Assembly: GCA_002633005.1 (NCBI GenBank)
Contig: NMRA01000079.1
Location: 919,148-983,147, forward strand
Direction of reading: 5' to 3'
Length of the DNA: 64,000 nucleotides
Source: Phoronis australis
Lineage: Eukaryota > Phoronida > Phoronidae
Under the pieces are notes generated by a model. The model ran no database searches. It saw nothing but the letters and a program-made list of their open reading frames with translations, and was not told where the DNA came from. Within the stretch, counting starts at the first letter, position 1, and every line of letters starts with the position of its first letter. The position numbers were made by a program, and so were the translations under genes. Positions 34,411 through 46,880 of the stretch are shown here, one piece after another.

Positions 34411-34531
34411 GAAAGCTAAATGAACTACCAGGCCTTACAATCGCCATCGTTATATTTGGTAAAGGTGCCATATCAGGAGGCTGGGCAGCTACGATGATTT
34501 TTTCAGCAGAAAGTTTTCCCACTGTAGCTAG
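34411..34531 (+). CDS. SLC22-A exon 8 (helix 10)
   Basis: 121 bases, donor GTAAGT, phases 1 to 2. It encodes KLNELPGLTIAIVIFGKGAI, SGGWAATMIFSAESFPTVA. The A-E-x-F-P-T-x-x-R motif before helix 11 is a conserved SLC22 feature. Confidence 0.95.
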
Positions 34532-34776
34532 GTAAGTGTTAATAATAATCTTTGGCCATTTCGGATCGGTTAACATATATTCATACAAAGTTTAATTTTT
34601 TGCGACCCATAATTTCGGCTTAAAGAAAATATATTGTGTATTTTAAGCTCAAAAGGCGAGACCTGAAATTCCAAACAGATATTGGCTATTGTCTTGCACT
34701 CCCACAAACCATACAAAAACGACGATTAGTGTGAAAGCTGGAATGGGGCTTGGAGACACAAGATTTCAGGGGCCAT

Positions 34777-35848
34777 TCATATATTCACGAGGTTCAGGCA
34801 CAGTAGTGTGGGCATGGTAGGGTATTTCCCTCCTGGACACAAGTTGCCATTTGTCCTGCAAGATTGAAAAAGGTCTTGGAGAAATAGAGAATAATAACGA
34901 TGCATCTTGTACTGAAACCTATTCCACAGAGGAAAGTAAGACACCTCTGGATATTGCACGAATCTGTAAAAAAGTAGGTATCAGCATTGATCTACTGTAT
35001 TGAATCCCAAGGTCCATCCCAAAGACACAAATTTGAACATTAGCAGTGACGGGGCTGTTACTCTAGCAGTAAATGAGACAATAAGCATTGGACAGGCAAT
35101 GCTATCAGACTTCGAGAAAGGCTAGCAGTACGCAAGGAACACAAGTAGGTAATCACTGATGGGAATCTCTTTCCCTTGATGTAGAACAAGAACATTGTCA
35201 CTAGGTATTATTTGGGGACATCCCACGAAGAAGCCGGCTCCATTTTCTGCATCAGGACGTGAAATGTGTTTTTCGGTTGTTACGGATGACATATACACTG
35301 TATGTATTCGTGCTTCGTGTGCATTACTATGACAAGGTGCAGCTTTAAATACCACAACCACGAAATCACCTTGTAAGCGTAGAACTGTCACAGACATAAA
35401 AGTTGACAGTAGAAACGTGTAGTGGTATTGTGAAGGTCTCATCCTGCCGCTCGATGCACTGTAGGGATGCCGTAACAGGGTGGCATGGCACTATGGAGTT
35501 GGAAAGGGGTCCATCGTCAAAATAATGAAGGCAGAACATGAACTGTCTGCCCTAGGCACTATTAATGCGCATTTTTGTGATGTCACAAAACAGGACACTA
35601 AATGTATGTGTGTCTGTTATGGAATGATAAGGAACCTGTGTACAGTGTACTTGTATGGGGAAGAAATAACGGCAGGGGATATATATGAACGTCCGTCGGC
35701 CACCAAACTGTGTACTCTTTGGGTGGGAGAAAGGTGTTATAAACAAATAGCACTCACCATTTTCAATTCCGGAAGGTGTCCAACTCGCCCCTATTAGATA
35801 CTGGAGATGATTAGGTGTGTAGCAAAGGTCACATTCCATGTAATTCAA
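34777..35848 (-). pseudogene. Possible decayed mobile-element protein, unassigned
   Basis: Minus-strand open frames at 35552-35848 (98 residues), 35122-35442 (106) and 34777-34959 (60) follow one another in transcription order within a single intron, as a broken coding region would. The middle one contains LQGDFVVVVFKA and NGAGFFVGCPQIIPSDNVL, which loosely recalls a small beta-barrel module (GDFVxVxF ... FxxPxxxDI) I associate with invertebrate transposon-linked proteins. I cannot name the family. It could also be chance. Confidence 0.25.
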
Positions 35849-36216
35849 GCAGATTCAGTAGGATCGTCAATTGTCTCCCCTGCACAACATTTCGGGCATG
35901 TTACACAGCAGTGTGGTTACTTTCTGAGTCTTCAGTTGAATTAGCATTTGGAACTTTTTGTAACAGTGCTCTATACGATAAGGTATATTGTATTGAGTTT
36001 ATGCAGTTAAACATTTTGGTCATCCATTAGATCTACCCTGAGTATCAGACAATTCCAGAATTTGTAATGAGTGTTATACATTACACACAGTGCACTGTTT
36101 TTATTTGATGTAATCAGAAACGAGATTAAGTTCATCCGTACAAATACCAAAATAGTATAAACATATTGCCCCCCCCGTAAGAAAGTTACCAGCAGAAACA
36201 GAATTTTTAATTATGG

Positions 36217-36722
36217 CGCCTTTGTTTGCATAAATTATGCAAATTTATCATGCAACTTGTTAACTGATATCGTTAACCTTATTGACCATGTAGGAACATA
36301 CAGCCTGTAGGTTCGAATATCATGATTCACCTGTTGTACTGGGTACCGCAGTTGTAAACACAAGTAGCCTTAATTTGAATCAATTGTGCAAATTTGCATG
36401 AAGCATGCAATTTTTCATTCAAAAACATGCAAACTGATTTCAGTAAACTAACTTTCCATCAAAATGGAGGTGCAAATAGGATCTTTGGTTCCTGATACCG
36501 TAGCTATAAGTACATGAAGAATTTGAATAGACGCAGCCTTAATTTGCCTAAATTATGCAAATTGACGATGTATCCACCAAAAAAATTGCAACATAAAATT
36601 CTCGGACCGTGGAAACAGCGGTGAAAACTTCAAAGTCATGTGCCTGCAGTGCCTTTTGAATAAAGTAGAAGCAAATATAGAATTTTGCATAATGGATACC
36701 TTAATTTGCATATTTAAAAGAT
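36217..36722 (+). repeat. Decayed tandem array, ~160-bp units
   Basis: Four unit starts (GCCTTTGTTTGCATAAATTATGC, trimmed here to its core TTTGCATAAATTATGCAAAT, then related words at 36367, 36536 and 36699) are spaced 150, 169 and 163 bases. The rest of each unit is much diverged. The conserved core is an octamer-like ATTATGCAAAT. Confidence 0.4.
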
Positions 36723-36933
36723 TCCAAGGGTTGCGATCGGTCTCCCCTTAAATTTTGGTTACTTAACCTTAAGGTACATGAAACAGCAAAGAAAAAACTT
36801 TATCTGGCAAACCCACTATCAGTCGCCTGGCTGATACATGTAGATGGTTATTTTGTATTAGCATGAATTTATGATAAAGTTGAGAATCGCTTGGGAGATC
36901 AGTATTTTAGACAATATCACCTCCTGATTTCAG

Positions 36934-37006
36934 AAACATTGGATATGCGGCTTGCTCGGTGTCTGGTCGAATCGGAGGTATCCTTGCCCCGCAGATAGTG
37001 TTTCTG
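36934..37006 (+). CDS. SLC22-A exon 9 (helix 11)
   Basis: 73 bases, acceptor TGATTTCAG, donor GTAAGT, phases 2 to 0. The first base completes Arg. It encodes NIGYAACSVSGRIGGILAPQ and IVFL. The Arg before IGGI stands where OCTs have an Asp and OATs/OCTNs have Arg, which points away from a strict OCT-type cation carrier. Confidence 0.94.
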
Positions 37007-37893
37007 GTAAGTTTGGTTCAAAGCACCATCTACGTGTGAAGCGCAGACTACAGCTGTACAATGGCAAGCAAACTCCTACATTAAAAGGAGGACATGATTA
37101 ACGAACGGGGTATAAAATCTTCAACAGCAGGCGCGTGCAACTGACACCAAATAATCACAAAAACAGTTTTCCCGTCATGCCGGCTAACTCCGTTAACATC
37201 AACATTACTGGTAATCATACTGATCATAGGGTGGCGAAGATTTACATGTACGGTATGTACAAAATGAATACCCCATCATACAAAATTCCTGTTAAAACCC
37301 CTTCAATTATTGTTGAAGACTAAATGACAAGTTTGGCTTCCGTCCAGCCGCCATGACGGGGAATTCCGGGTCATTTTGTCTGAATACTTTTTGTTTGTAC
37401 ATGTACTGTACTGTTAACTACATATGTATAACGTCGAACACAAGTTTGATATGATAATGGCCTGGCAAAACGGCGATTGGTTTAAATTTTTCGGTGCGAA
37501 TGAAGCGAACAGGGTGCACTGAAGTTTGACCCAGAGGACCCACTTCTGAATCAACGCCCGGACAGTATAATTCATTTTACCGTGCTGTCGGAAAGTGTGG
37601 TGACGTCGTCATCCGTGATTGCGCTTTTTTATTCCAACGCTTGCCACTTCCCTAAAGGAAATAACAATGGCTGAAAAAAGGTGTAACCAGAAAAATTACT
37701 AGTTAATGTCTACTTTAGGAAATACGTGGCTAACAGGCTGACGAAATAATTTTGTTTTAACAATAGGCCACCGCTATATTGTTTGTTCCCAATCCGGTGT
37801 AGCTGTTAGGGATGTGACGGAGTTATTTTGCTCCTAAATTGTTCACAACGCTCACGAAAGTAAACTCTGAAGGTACTTTTCCTTTGTTTTCAG
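37007..37893. other. SLC22-A intron 9
   Basis: A 0.89 kb intron carrying the second MITE copy at 37164-37383. Nothing else is seen. The acceptor is TTGTTTTCAG. Confidence 0.7.
37164..37383 (+). mobile_element. MITE-like element, copy 2
   Basis: Inverse-orientation partner of 6882-7098: CAGTTTTCCCGTCATGCCGG at one end, CATGACGGGGAATTCCGGGT at the other, similar length. A chance open frame through it is not a gene. Confidence 0.6.
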
Positions 37894-38070
37894 AACGAGG
37901 TGCACACCGCCCTACCGTACATCCTGTTTGGCTGCCTTGGAGTGTTCTGCTGTGTAGGAGTGTTGTTTATACCGGAAACTAATAAAACGCCATTGGCGGA
38001 CGCATTTAAGCATGATGACTCCGAAAACAGAACGGTTGAGATGGAAGCCTTGAAGAACTCTGAGATTTGA
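37894..38070 (+). CDS. SLC22-A exon 10 (helix 12, C-tail)
   Basis: 177 bases including TGA at 38068-38070. It encodes NEVHTALPYILFGCLGVFCC, helix 12, the family motif IPETNKTPLADAF, then an acidic-polar tail ending ALKNSEI. The last residues S-E-I fit a class I PDZ ligand (S/T-x-hydrophobic), a feature also known from OCTN and URAT1 C-termini. Confidence 0.95.
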   Translation, partial: NEVHTALPYILFGCLGVFCCVGVLFIPETNKTPLADAFKHDDSENRTVEMEALKNSEI

Positions 38071-38593
38071 TGCTGACGACATTGGCCAGTAGTCTCTTAC
38101 AGAGTCTCAGCTTTTGACGATCACCAGTTAATGGAGAAAGTTGGGTCTCAAAATGCGGGGCCCTGTTGTTGATTACTTTGGAAATGTACATATTATTCTT
38201 CTGAGCTATGAATATCTGTATACTCAAAGCTGTGCCTACATGTGCGTTTGAAGGTCAATTACTGAATATAGTAACATGACCTTGTGTGTATTGTCACTAG
38301 ATGATTAGTCATAATTTATCAAAACTATTTCACCACAGCTGCTTCTCACGTGACCACTTAGATGATGACGTGTCATTTTTCAAAGTTTTTTATGATAGCA
38401 ATCTTAGCGTGTTGTATTTGGAACTTATATAGGACTTGTGACCAGAAGGCAAATCAAAGGCTCAAAGTGATCTTTAGTGAAGGTTTTCTACGATTCATGT
38501 GTGTTGTAGGTGCTGGGATACAAGTATATAGCATTAGTACGCAAAATTATTATATTCTGGCAAATCACGTGATCACGACGGGCTCACTAATCA

Positions 38594-39157
38594 CTCGCTG
38601 GTTCCTGCCTGCCGCTAGGTGGTAGCCAGCAGGCAATAGCAATCGCTTTATCATTGGTTGATGTAACCTCGCCAGTCATTGGTTAGCTTTACAACAAAGT
38701 GAGAAAATGGCGGACTATGAACGATTTTCAGTTTTGTCATGCAAGTGGCGCATAGCGGCAACTACATGTACTTCGTTTCTGCAGTGATATTTTTAAAGCA
38801 CATGCATACACAATAAACACGCAGTAATCTGGCCGATTTAACTTGTACTGAACTTACACTGTATGAATAGAGGACAAAAGTCTGCTACAGTAGATGAGAA
38901 AAGTGCACTGCGAAAAGGCGCAACCATAATTATTTTATTCACATTTCTTGAACATGAATTTTAAGCACCGATTTGTCTGTATTACAGGTCACATTTACAC
39001 CACCTTCATCAGTTATTTCAGTTTGTTTGCGTAAATCGCTGCCTGTTTAGAATTCGACCAGCCAATCAGAAACACCTGTATAAAAATTCCCGAGGAAAAA
39101 TAATTAGTGATACTTGCGTGTTGGCTACCACCTAGTGGCACGCGGGGAACCAGCGAG
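38594..39157. mobile_element. Possible MITE with ~40-bp inverted ends
   Basis: CTCGCTGGTTCCTGCC ... CTAGGTGGTAGCCA near 38594-38637 is inverted at 39121-39157 (TGGCTACCACCTAG ... GGAACCAGCGAG), with a few mismatches. About 480 bases lie between, without coding capacity. Target-site duplications were not identified. Confidence 0.5.
38812..38817 (+). terminator. Candidate polyadenylation signal of SLC22-A
   Basis: First AATAAA noticed after the stop, 740 bases downstream. It lies inside the inverted-repeat pair at 38594-39157, so it may belong to an inserted element. Confidence 0.3.
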
Positions 39158-42100
39158 AGCTTAATCACAGATTATGTCAATATAGCGTTCGTTTGGCGTC
39201 TGATCAGAAAAAGATGGCCGGACGTCTGATCTGCCGTATGAAAAAAAAAAATCTCACGTGAACGCATATCAAACGTTGGGTTTGTCTACATATCATCTGA
39301 ACCGATATCAGATGGTAGGTCAGAAATCTCCATTTCGACACATGATTTGTAGTCAGGCTCTATCAACCCACGGTGATCACACATCACATCGGGGTCGAGT
39401 TCAATGTCTCGCAGTGAGAAAAATCGAGCTAAAATCACGTCCTCTTCTTGAAAGCACACGGCGATGTCTCGCGGAATCTCACGAAACTAACTTTTTCTAA
39501 TGAGACACTGGCGTTATTGTACTCGACCGTGATCTGAACGTCATAAGTGGCCAACTGAGTAAGGACATCAGGGATAGGACAATGGCTGGGATGGGGACGC
39601 CCAACGTCAGAGGCAACTACTGACTGCGACAAAAAAAATTAACAGTCAAATGAGGAAAACACAAACAGGACTGAAATTTACGAAATGTTTATCTTTTTAG
39701 GAAATGTTTTGACTGATAAAACTCGTTTGTTGTCCTCAACTAGTGAATGTAAAGAGAAAAGTATTTTTAAATAAAACTATACTAATAATACCTTGTAGAA
39801 ATTGTTCATTAATCTATAGTTATTATTTTAACGAATGGTACTCTTGTCGAAACAATTGCCGGCCTGCTCTATGTCGGACTTGGTAATAGAAAAAAATGAA
39901 GGACCACGCGATATGTTGCGAATCGTGAGGTTCTTGTTATTTACATGTATTTATGTTGGCGATACACGTAGTAACGCATTGCATAGAAGCAACGGATAAC
40001 TACGATGCTTAACTCAAACTTCTCGACCGAATACTCACGTGAGCGCGACAACTCGTTGCAGCTTGTGTAGGTGGATGGCACGACGCATGATTCGCGAATA
40101 TAGCGATCGACAAGCAGTCTCACTCACTCTTGCCATCTGTCTTCCCTATCATGAGAATTTTACCTTCAGATTTTTCATTCATGTCGGCACCAAAATCATA
40201 AGAATTTAGTGTTGAATACATGTAGCTATTGGGACATCGTCTGTAATTTGCCAAGATGGCCGGAAGATATTCATTTTTGCCACGACTTCAGAATGAAGAG
40301 ATTCGACATGTCGTCTTAATTTTGCATTTTTTCATTGGTCTAATAATCGATAGAATCTATATGGGCTTGGAAAAGAAATCGATTTCCATCATTTTCAGTA
40401 TGGCCTCAAATATTTAGGGCTGGAAAACTTCGCTTCGGGTGTTCCTTATGAAAATAACTTGTTCATCTGGGTTCCTCGTGTAATACTTTCAGATCGCAGT
40501 CTTACCGACTTCTGCATTTCCTTACCAGGTATGGTCAGCAGGTCCAAATGGAATATTTCAGACTGTGGGTCTGGTGAACACGTGTGTTTTTAAGACAAAG
40601 GAGTGAATTGTGTGCTGTATTGCAGGTATTTACACCTTCATCTTCCATCTCCAGTAGACGTGAAAGAAGCTGCAGATTGTAAACTCAGCAGTTTTGCAGT
40701 TGCGATAAGAGGGAAAGTCCACACATTACATGCGCTCACCAGCTTTTAATATCATAATGGGGGTCTCGAATCCCTGATGAAATGGACCTTTTGTAAAAAA
40801 GAGAAAGGACTAAAAAACAGGGTACCACCTTCAGGTCTGTGAACTGTGCGTCTGCACCTTTTTAGTGGACTTTTGTCTCGTTTTCTCAGACTTTTTGTTT
40901 CTCTGAGGCAGACCTTTTACACCCACTTCGCTCCCTCCGCCCTCCGCACGCATGCATTTAATCAACTGAACATGAACTGCTGGGCATAACAGCAGTTTTT
41001 TTCAAATGCAGCCGAGCACACAGAGACGAACTTTTTGGGAAATGCACCCGCACTTACATAATCACCCGCGGTTTTCCGTTTGCAAACGGCTACACGTAAC
41101 GCTGCTGCTGCTTCATTTGGACGGCTGCTTGAGACGGTCCCAATAGGGTTTGAACTATGTTCCATGAACTTTAAGCGCATTTTTGGACGGCGAGAAAAAA
41201 CAACAAGTTGATTTTTAAATAATAACACAAATGCACAAGGAGGTTTACATGCAACATTCTTAGTTTAGTGCATTGAAATCATTTACTTTCACTAAAGTAC
41301 TACAATTATTTTTATATGCACGCATTTTAAAACCAAGCTTAAATTCACGAGTCCTCTAAATTTACTATACTGCAAAAATACTCGAAGTGTTACCAAGTCC
41401 TTGATAAAAACCGGTGTCAGCAAATTTGTAATGACATCTGTCGAAGCAACTCTGTGGAGTGTTAGCTGCAGGTAAGGTACACTGTAGTTTTTAAAATATA
41501 CAGAGTACAAGGTCCAAATTCAGCATAAACCTGATTAGGACCACTTAGCTGTTAAAATGTTGGTTTAAAATACATTTGGTCCTTAGTCGAAATGGATATC
41601 ATTTTGGGCTTGAAAGAATTGACGTTTCTTTATTTTTATAGATTATTGTTTGAGGCAATCGCCTACAAGTACGTACAATGTAGATTTGTCAGGGCGCGTG
41701 ACATTTTATACGTATACACCAAGGATGTTCTGTGCAATACCGAGCTGCCAGTTCTTCGACTGAGTCTCAACTCACTTCTGACCGGAGGGTAAACGGAGAA
41801 CAAATTGAGATCAATTTTAAATCGGTAAGTTGTCTAAATCAGTAAATCAGTTTCTTCAACAGAAACCGGTCTTATAGACGACTTAACCTACAATTTAGCA
41901 TACACGTGTTTTACATGAAATAACTTAGTACGCAAACACTGGCAAAGTATTTTAACTTTTAAACGAATAATATGGTGCAAAATAGAAATCATAAAATTGT
42001 CAATTTAATCTACTTGCAAGCACACAGGTGGCGCTCGATAAAGAACAGACAAATGTGCAGCGCCAGCAAAGTGACGCAGACGACGGGCGAGAGATCACGT

Positions 42101-45100
42101 GTTAGTTGTGTGGACAGACCTGTAACTTGCACGTAACGCATGTCAGTTTCAGACAACATGGGAAACTGATATTGAAAATATTTTCGTACCAACTGAAGAG
42201 GTCGTCTTGGAATTTGTTATCCATTTCATTCTCTGGAATCAGGAATGTAATAAAACTAACGCAAATTGGGATTGAGGGCGAATCCGTGGACTATCTTATT
42301 GTGTTTGTCGATATACCGTAAATGTATTCGAAGTCTGCCATTGTGATTTGTTATGATTATTATATCTGAGCAGTATTGCTTATTTTGCTGCGACGTACTT
42401 GTTTGTTTTGGAGTGATGTAAGTACCTGCAGGTATCCCAAGTCATGTTTCCTTGTTTGCTTAGGAGTTTATACCCACTTTCTTCATTTCTGTCAATCATA
42501 ACAATCAAATCTAATTTTTGGTGCTTTCAATATGCATTGTACCATTATATTTTGAGAAATAGCCTGGGGTAAGTTTGATCAAAACGCTCACACAAGATGC
42601 TGCTGTGTGCCTTAGCAATTGTTGTCTGCTAATACAGTTGCCGCCGCCTTCAGTTGGACATGTGCTGAACGGTTATTAAGTTATGTGAAAATAAATAACG
42701 TTATTGACCAAATTAACACAGTTTTTATCAGGTGATCTGTGCAGTCTCTTACTGGAATCAGTTTTGTCCTACTTATCGTTAACTTTAAAAGGCATTTGCC
42801 ACTAAACGAATTTGAAACTCAGCGTTTCAAATTTTCCCCTTGGTGTCACCATGATTTCCAAATAAATCGACGCATTGAAAAAAACTTGCATTTTTCACTC
42901 CTCCATTTACCTCACGTTACGCAATGATTAACGTATTTCATTTTTAACTTATGGTTAGCAACAACTTTGCGTAGATCATATTTTTTCTAATGGATAGACT
43001 GTCCACTTTCATTCACTATTATAGACGTGAAGTTTAATTACATACCAATCTCACTGAAGATATAGCCTCTGCGTGTTTCGATGTTTATGTTGTCTGTTAG
43101 TCGGTTTATTTTCAATTATATCTTTCAATAGCCCATGTATTAAGTTCTATAGCATAAAGATGGTCTTTTGTAACTTTTATATGTTTTTGTTATCGTATTT
43201 GTTCTTATTCTGCCCGCATGTACTGTAATGTTTTCGATACGTCGACACGGAATTGTATCATTTCTTGTGTTATTCTTAAAATGGATATAGCAGTTGGAGA
43301 AAAGACGATTTGTTCTCATCTTCTCGAAATTGTTTTTGTTAGTTACATTTTACTGCTGAACTTTCAGCGATTTACTTTACATGTATGCCAAGATATAGAT
43401 CCACGCACAACAATACAGGCAAGCTATCGTTTGATAATGCCTTTAACCTCGAGTCAAAATTTTGCGAGGAATTCGTTGGGTGGTGTTAACTAAGTAACGT
43501 GGGTTTTGCGCACCTAGAAACTAACTTCAAAAAGGGAGAGTGCACGCTGGGACAGACAGTGTTTTTGAAAACGGGGAGAAATGAACAGAGTGTGTAGTTC
43601 TCAATGGAGGCGGCTCTAATTAAAAGTCACCTGTACAGTACTTTTGTTTAAAAAAATAATTTACGACTGGGCAATTGAATAGTCCTGTCGTAAATTTAGC
43701 CCCTCAAACTTGTAAATGTATTTATCCAACAAGATTTTGGGAATCTTATGCTGACAACAAAAAAGGGCCGGCTTGACCCGGGAATTAAGTACCTCAGGTT
43801 ATACACAAAACAAATTGCACTCGGTAACATTCTGGGAAGAAAAAAGTAATACCCTGTGACATCATCTTAAAAGGGAATGTTTACTCTCAGCGACAAAAGG
43901 TAAATTGTCCAGACTTATGGAATTAATTCTTTCACTCGCATTCCCAGTTAGTCACAAAGCTGTGTATAGCTCCACCTTGTGCCAAGGATAATAGTTCGTG
44001 GGAGTAAATTCTTACACAACTTGGTCTCTGTGTGAGACTTGCATAAGTTTGAACTTGCATAAGTGTTAAAAGCCGAGTTGGCACAAAACGTTGGATGTCT
44101 TTCATTGAAACATTTTTTTCTTCACAAAGCGCATAGGCACAATAACAACAAAGAACCTATCAACGTGGAATGCGTTTACTCGGATTACTTCGTGATAAAA
44201 ACATGTGGGTGGTGTGTAAACTCAATTTTATAGCGTGTTATGAATCAGGCTGTGCAGGCAACTTTGAGCTCTGACCTGCAAACATACCAGGCGCAGACCA
44301 CGTCTGTACCCGCACACGAGTTTTTTCAAGCGGGGGAAATGATCCCCGATGATTTGCAGGGGTCTTGATGAAACGTTTGCGACCGCTACAGGCGTAGGGC
44401 TGGCTACAGTCGAGGAAATAAAAACACTCTGAAACATGTACACTAACAGTAGGGAAATTAAAAAATACTAAACGTAAAAATCTCACCTACGTGTACTTGT
44501 ACATGAATCGCTACTTGGCTCTTGCCAGGAAATTTATGTTGGGGAGCCCAGTTCACTGGTTTAAACAATACATCACATATACCCGAAAAAAAAACGCGAA
44601 ACTTGTTACCCTGTATGCATGAATTTTCAAGAGCAAGATGATGTTAAAAAAGGCAATTTTAGGGAATGTCACGAATAGTGCCTTTGTCAGGAATGTTCCG
44701 CCCTCTCACGTGAAAGTCGCTGCTCCCTTATTTTCGTTTTCGTCGAATCTATATTTCAGTTAATTTAAATTGGGAACCTATACACACGTTCACATTGGAG
44801 CACCTCAGCCCTAGGGTGCATCTAACCGATCTCCATATCCGTTTCTGATCCCAGAGGGAGGCCCCGACAGTCAATTAAATATGACTTATTAATAAATGCT
44901 TTCTGAACATAGATACAAGCAAGGGGACTTTGAAAAATATTTTTCTCGCAATACATGTACGGTTAACCGGATCAGTTATTATCCAGGTATCCTCACACAG
45001 CAGACTGAGCCAACGAAGTCTGTTTTTAAACAGGACTTCGTGTCTGGCATTACTCGAATAATAATCAACAATACACGAATACTGTATATGTATGTAATAC

Positions 45101-46880
45101 AATTCGAACCCATATTGGTCAGAAATTATGCGGCGAGGCGGTCCGCGTAAAGAAAGAGAATTCACCGGCTAGAGCTGGTGAAAATATCGAAACTTAGAAC
45201 ACCTAAAAGTGTCCGATTAAGATTTGCCACGTAAATGTATTTGAAACTATCAAAAACGTCCCAAGTAAATTGCATACTTGGAGCATAAATCACACCTTAA
45301 AATAAATAATTTGATACAAATCTGTGACTAATATAGTCTGAGACAACAATGTACATTTATTAAACGAACTTAAACAGTATATTTTGTTCAACTGCATTCC
45401 ATTTGATTTGAACGGCATTATTATATTCAGTTTCTCCAATAGAGACTTCCTGCAGCATCAATGTACCTACACTGTAAGTGTCGCGGGCAAAATTGCTATT
45501 CAGAGGTCCAATTGGCAAGTAGTAACCTGTCTATATTTTTTGCCGCACACGACCGCCGATGCTTCTTTCCTCTGGCTTTTCGACTCATGGGTTGTATGGT
45601 TTCCACAAAGCATGACTTTATGGTCATATTGCGCTTAGCGAAATTTGACGTCTTTGCGGGATGGGTCCATAATAAAATGTATAAGCCACTCATGGAGAGA
45701 CAAATGATTGTTACTGGTTGCTCCGAAATTGCCAGTTCAAGCCCTGTTACGTTAACGAAGCTAAGGCAAATACGTAGTTGGTTCTGCTCTGTGTTTTTTT
45801 GAAAGTTAGGCAGGTCGTGGGATATTTTTAGTTGCTCATTTTTTTCAAAAAAACTAAATTAATTGCCTGCCAAATTACTAATTGTTTGACAAATTACGGC
45901 CTTTAAACCTTGCTTACAGTTGCTCATGTGCCTTTCAACCAATATCCCAGAAAAAAGAAAGACAAAAAGAAATTGATGCGGGCCGCCGTTTTTTTGATTT
46001 TTGTCCGGGAGCGCAGGTCTCACAGCCATTGTGCTTTTTGGCCGCAGGCAACGGTAGTTGACACGACATTGAATAGGTCATTGAGTCTTGCTTATGCTCA
46101 TAATGACCTGGGACCAGCCTACAGTTACATAAATCTAACTGAAAGCACTCCTTACTCGTTGTAGTCTCACATACAATAATTAGTGTCATGGGAAGACATT
46201 AAATAGGATCCTTGAAATCCGGTTATTTCAGCCGATTGTTCTGTCACCTTCTACTGCACCATTGGCGTCTCAATGGAGTGAAGGTATACAACTTGAACTC
46301 ATGCTTTCTTTGTCACAGATATGACATTATAGCCCTTGGTGAGCAGGTATTTGCCCACAGTTGTCCCGTCACTTGCCTTAAGTCTACAATAGGTCACGCT
46401 TGCATGTTTAACAGAATTTGCAAGTTTTCAAGTTTTGCTCGAAACTTTTGAGAGTTGAGTCAGTGGAGGATTACGGAGCATTACTTTTGTTTAGAACACG
46501 GCGGGAAATTCGTTTTCAACATCAGTTAATAGGGCAAGTCCGGGTTAATTGGTACCCTTTTAATGAAATATGGCCGTACATTTGACGAGTGCAATGTACA
46601 TTCATATGTTGAATAACCAGCTTTACACGCAGAGGAATACTAGTTTATGAACTCAACGGACTCGTCACAAGGTGGCGCACACTTCCAACTGGGGCGTCAG
46701 AAGGTGATAGGAAGGACCGTCGTACAATGTAACCTGGCGACGAGGGTTACATTTTGAGGCTTTATTCGACACAGCATCAAACGTACAGAGTGTGTAGGCC
46801 ATCACCGAAAAACACGGCTAGAGATAACGCCAGACCAGATATAACGCACTGTGGAAAATTTGAATAAGGTGGAAAATACT

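Larger units (their letters stand above)
34532..36933. other. SLC22-A intron 8
   Basis: This 2.4 kb intron holds a region with minus-strand open frames of uncertain origin (34777-35848) and a decayed tandem array (36217-36722). No other gene seen. Confidence 0.65.
15491..38070 (+). other. SLC22-type organic ion transporter gene A (complete)
   Basis: Coding exons: 1a 15491-15808 or 1b 17080-17379; 2 22593-22824; 3 26253-26442; 4 27843-27975; 5 28629-28729; 6 32882-33016; 7 33589-33671; 8 34411-34531; 9 36934-37006; 10 37894-38070. All junctions are GT-AG with matching phases (0,1,2,0,2,2,1,2,0). The product is 514 residues with exon 1b or 520 with 1a, near the SLC22 norm of 530-560. It is a 12-helix major facilitator carrier with SLC22 hallmarks: a large Cys- and N-glycosylation-rich loop after helix 1, GQLADVFGRKK between helices 2 and 3, PESPRW after helix 6, GRRYTSSG between 8 and 9, and ESFPTVAR before helix 11. 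It should move small organic ions or zwitterions across the plasma membrane. The helix 7-8 region resembles the OCTN and invertebrate organic cation transporter branch. The substrate is not decidable. Confidence 0.94.
38071..46880. other. Intergenic region between SLC22-A and SLC22-B
   Basis: This 8.8 kb stretch contains the 3' UTR of A, the inverted-repeat element at 38594-39157 and presumably the promoter of B at its right end. The minus-strand frames at 40962-41228 and 44228-44486 and the + frame at 45461-45802 show no domain. A short interrupted palindrome TGTAACC/GGGTTACA lies near 46728-46752, about 130 bases upstream of the B start codon. No SDR-like or extra SLC22 exon was found. Confidence 0.6.

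Noticed and set aside
36217-36722. CRISPR-like array
   Set aside because: Units are long, diverged and unevenly spaced in an animal intron; no direct repeats of CRISPR type anywhere in the window.
44228-44486. Overlapping minus-strand frames of 71 and 82 codons
   Set aside because: Two shifted frames of the same DNA, with no motif in either.
45461-45802. 113-codon + frame with a Cys-rich start
   Set aside because: No recognisable family, no splice partners; overlapping frames on both strands are equally long.
46851-46880. Upstream in-frame GTG/TTG starts for SLC22-B and GTG at 17071 for exon 1b
   Set aside because: Eukaryotic genes start at ATG; the ATGs at 46881 and 17080 align with each other and with 15491.
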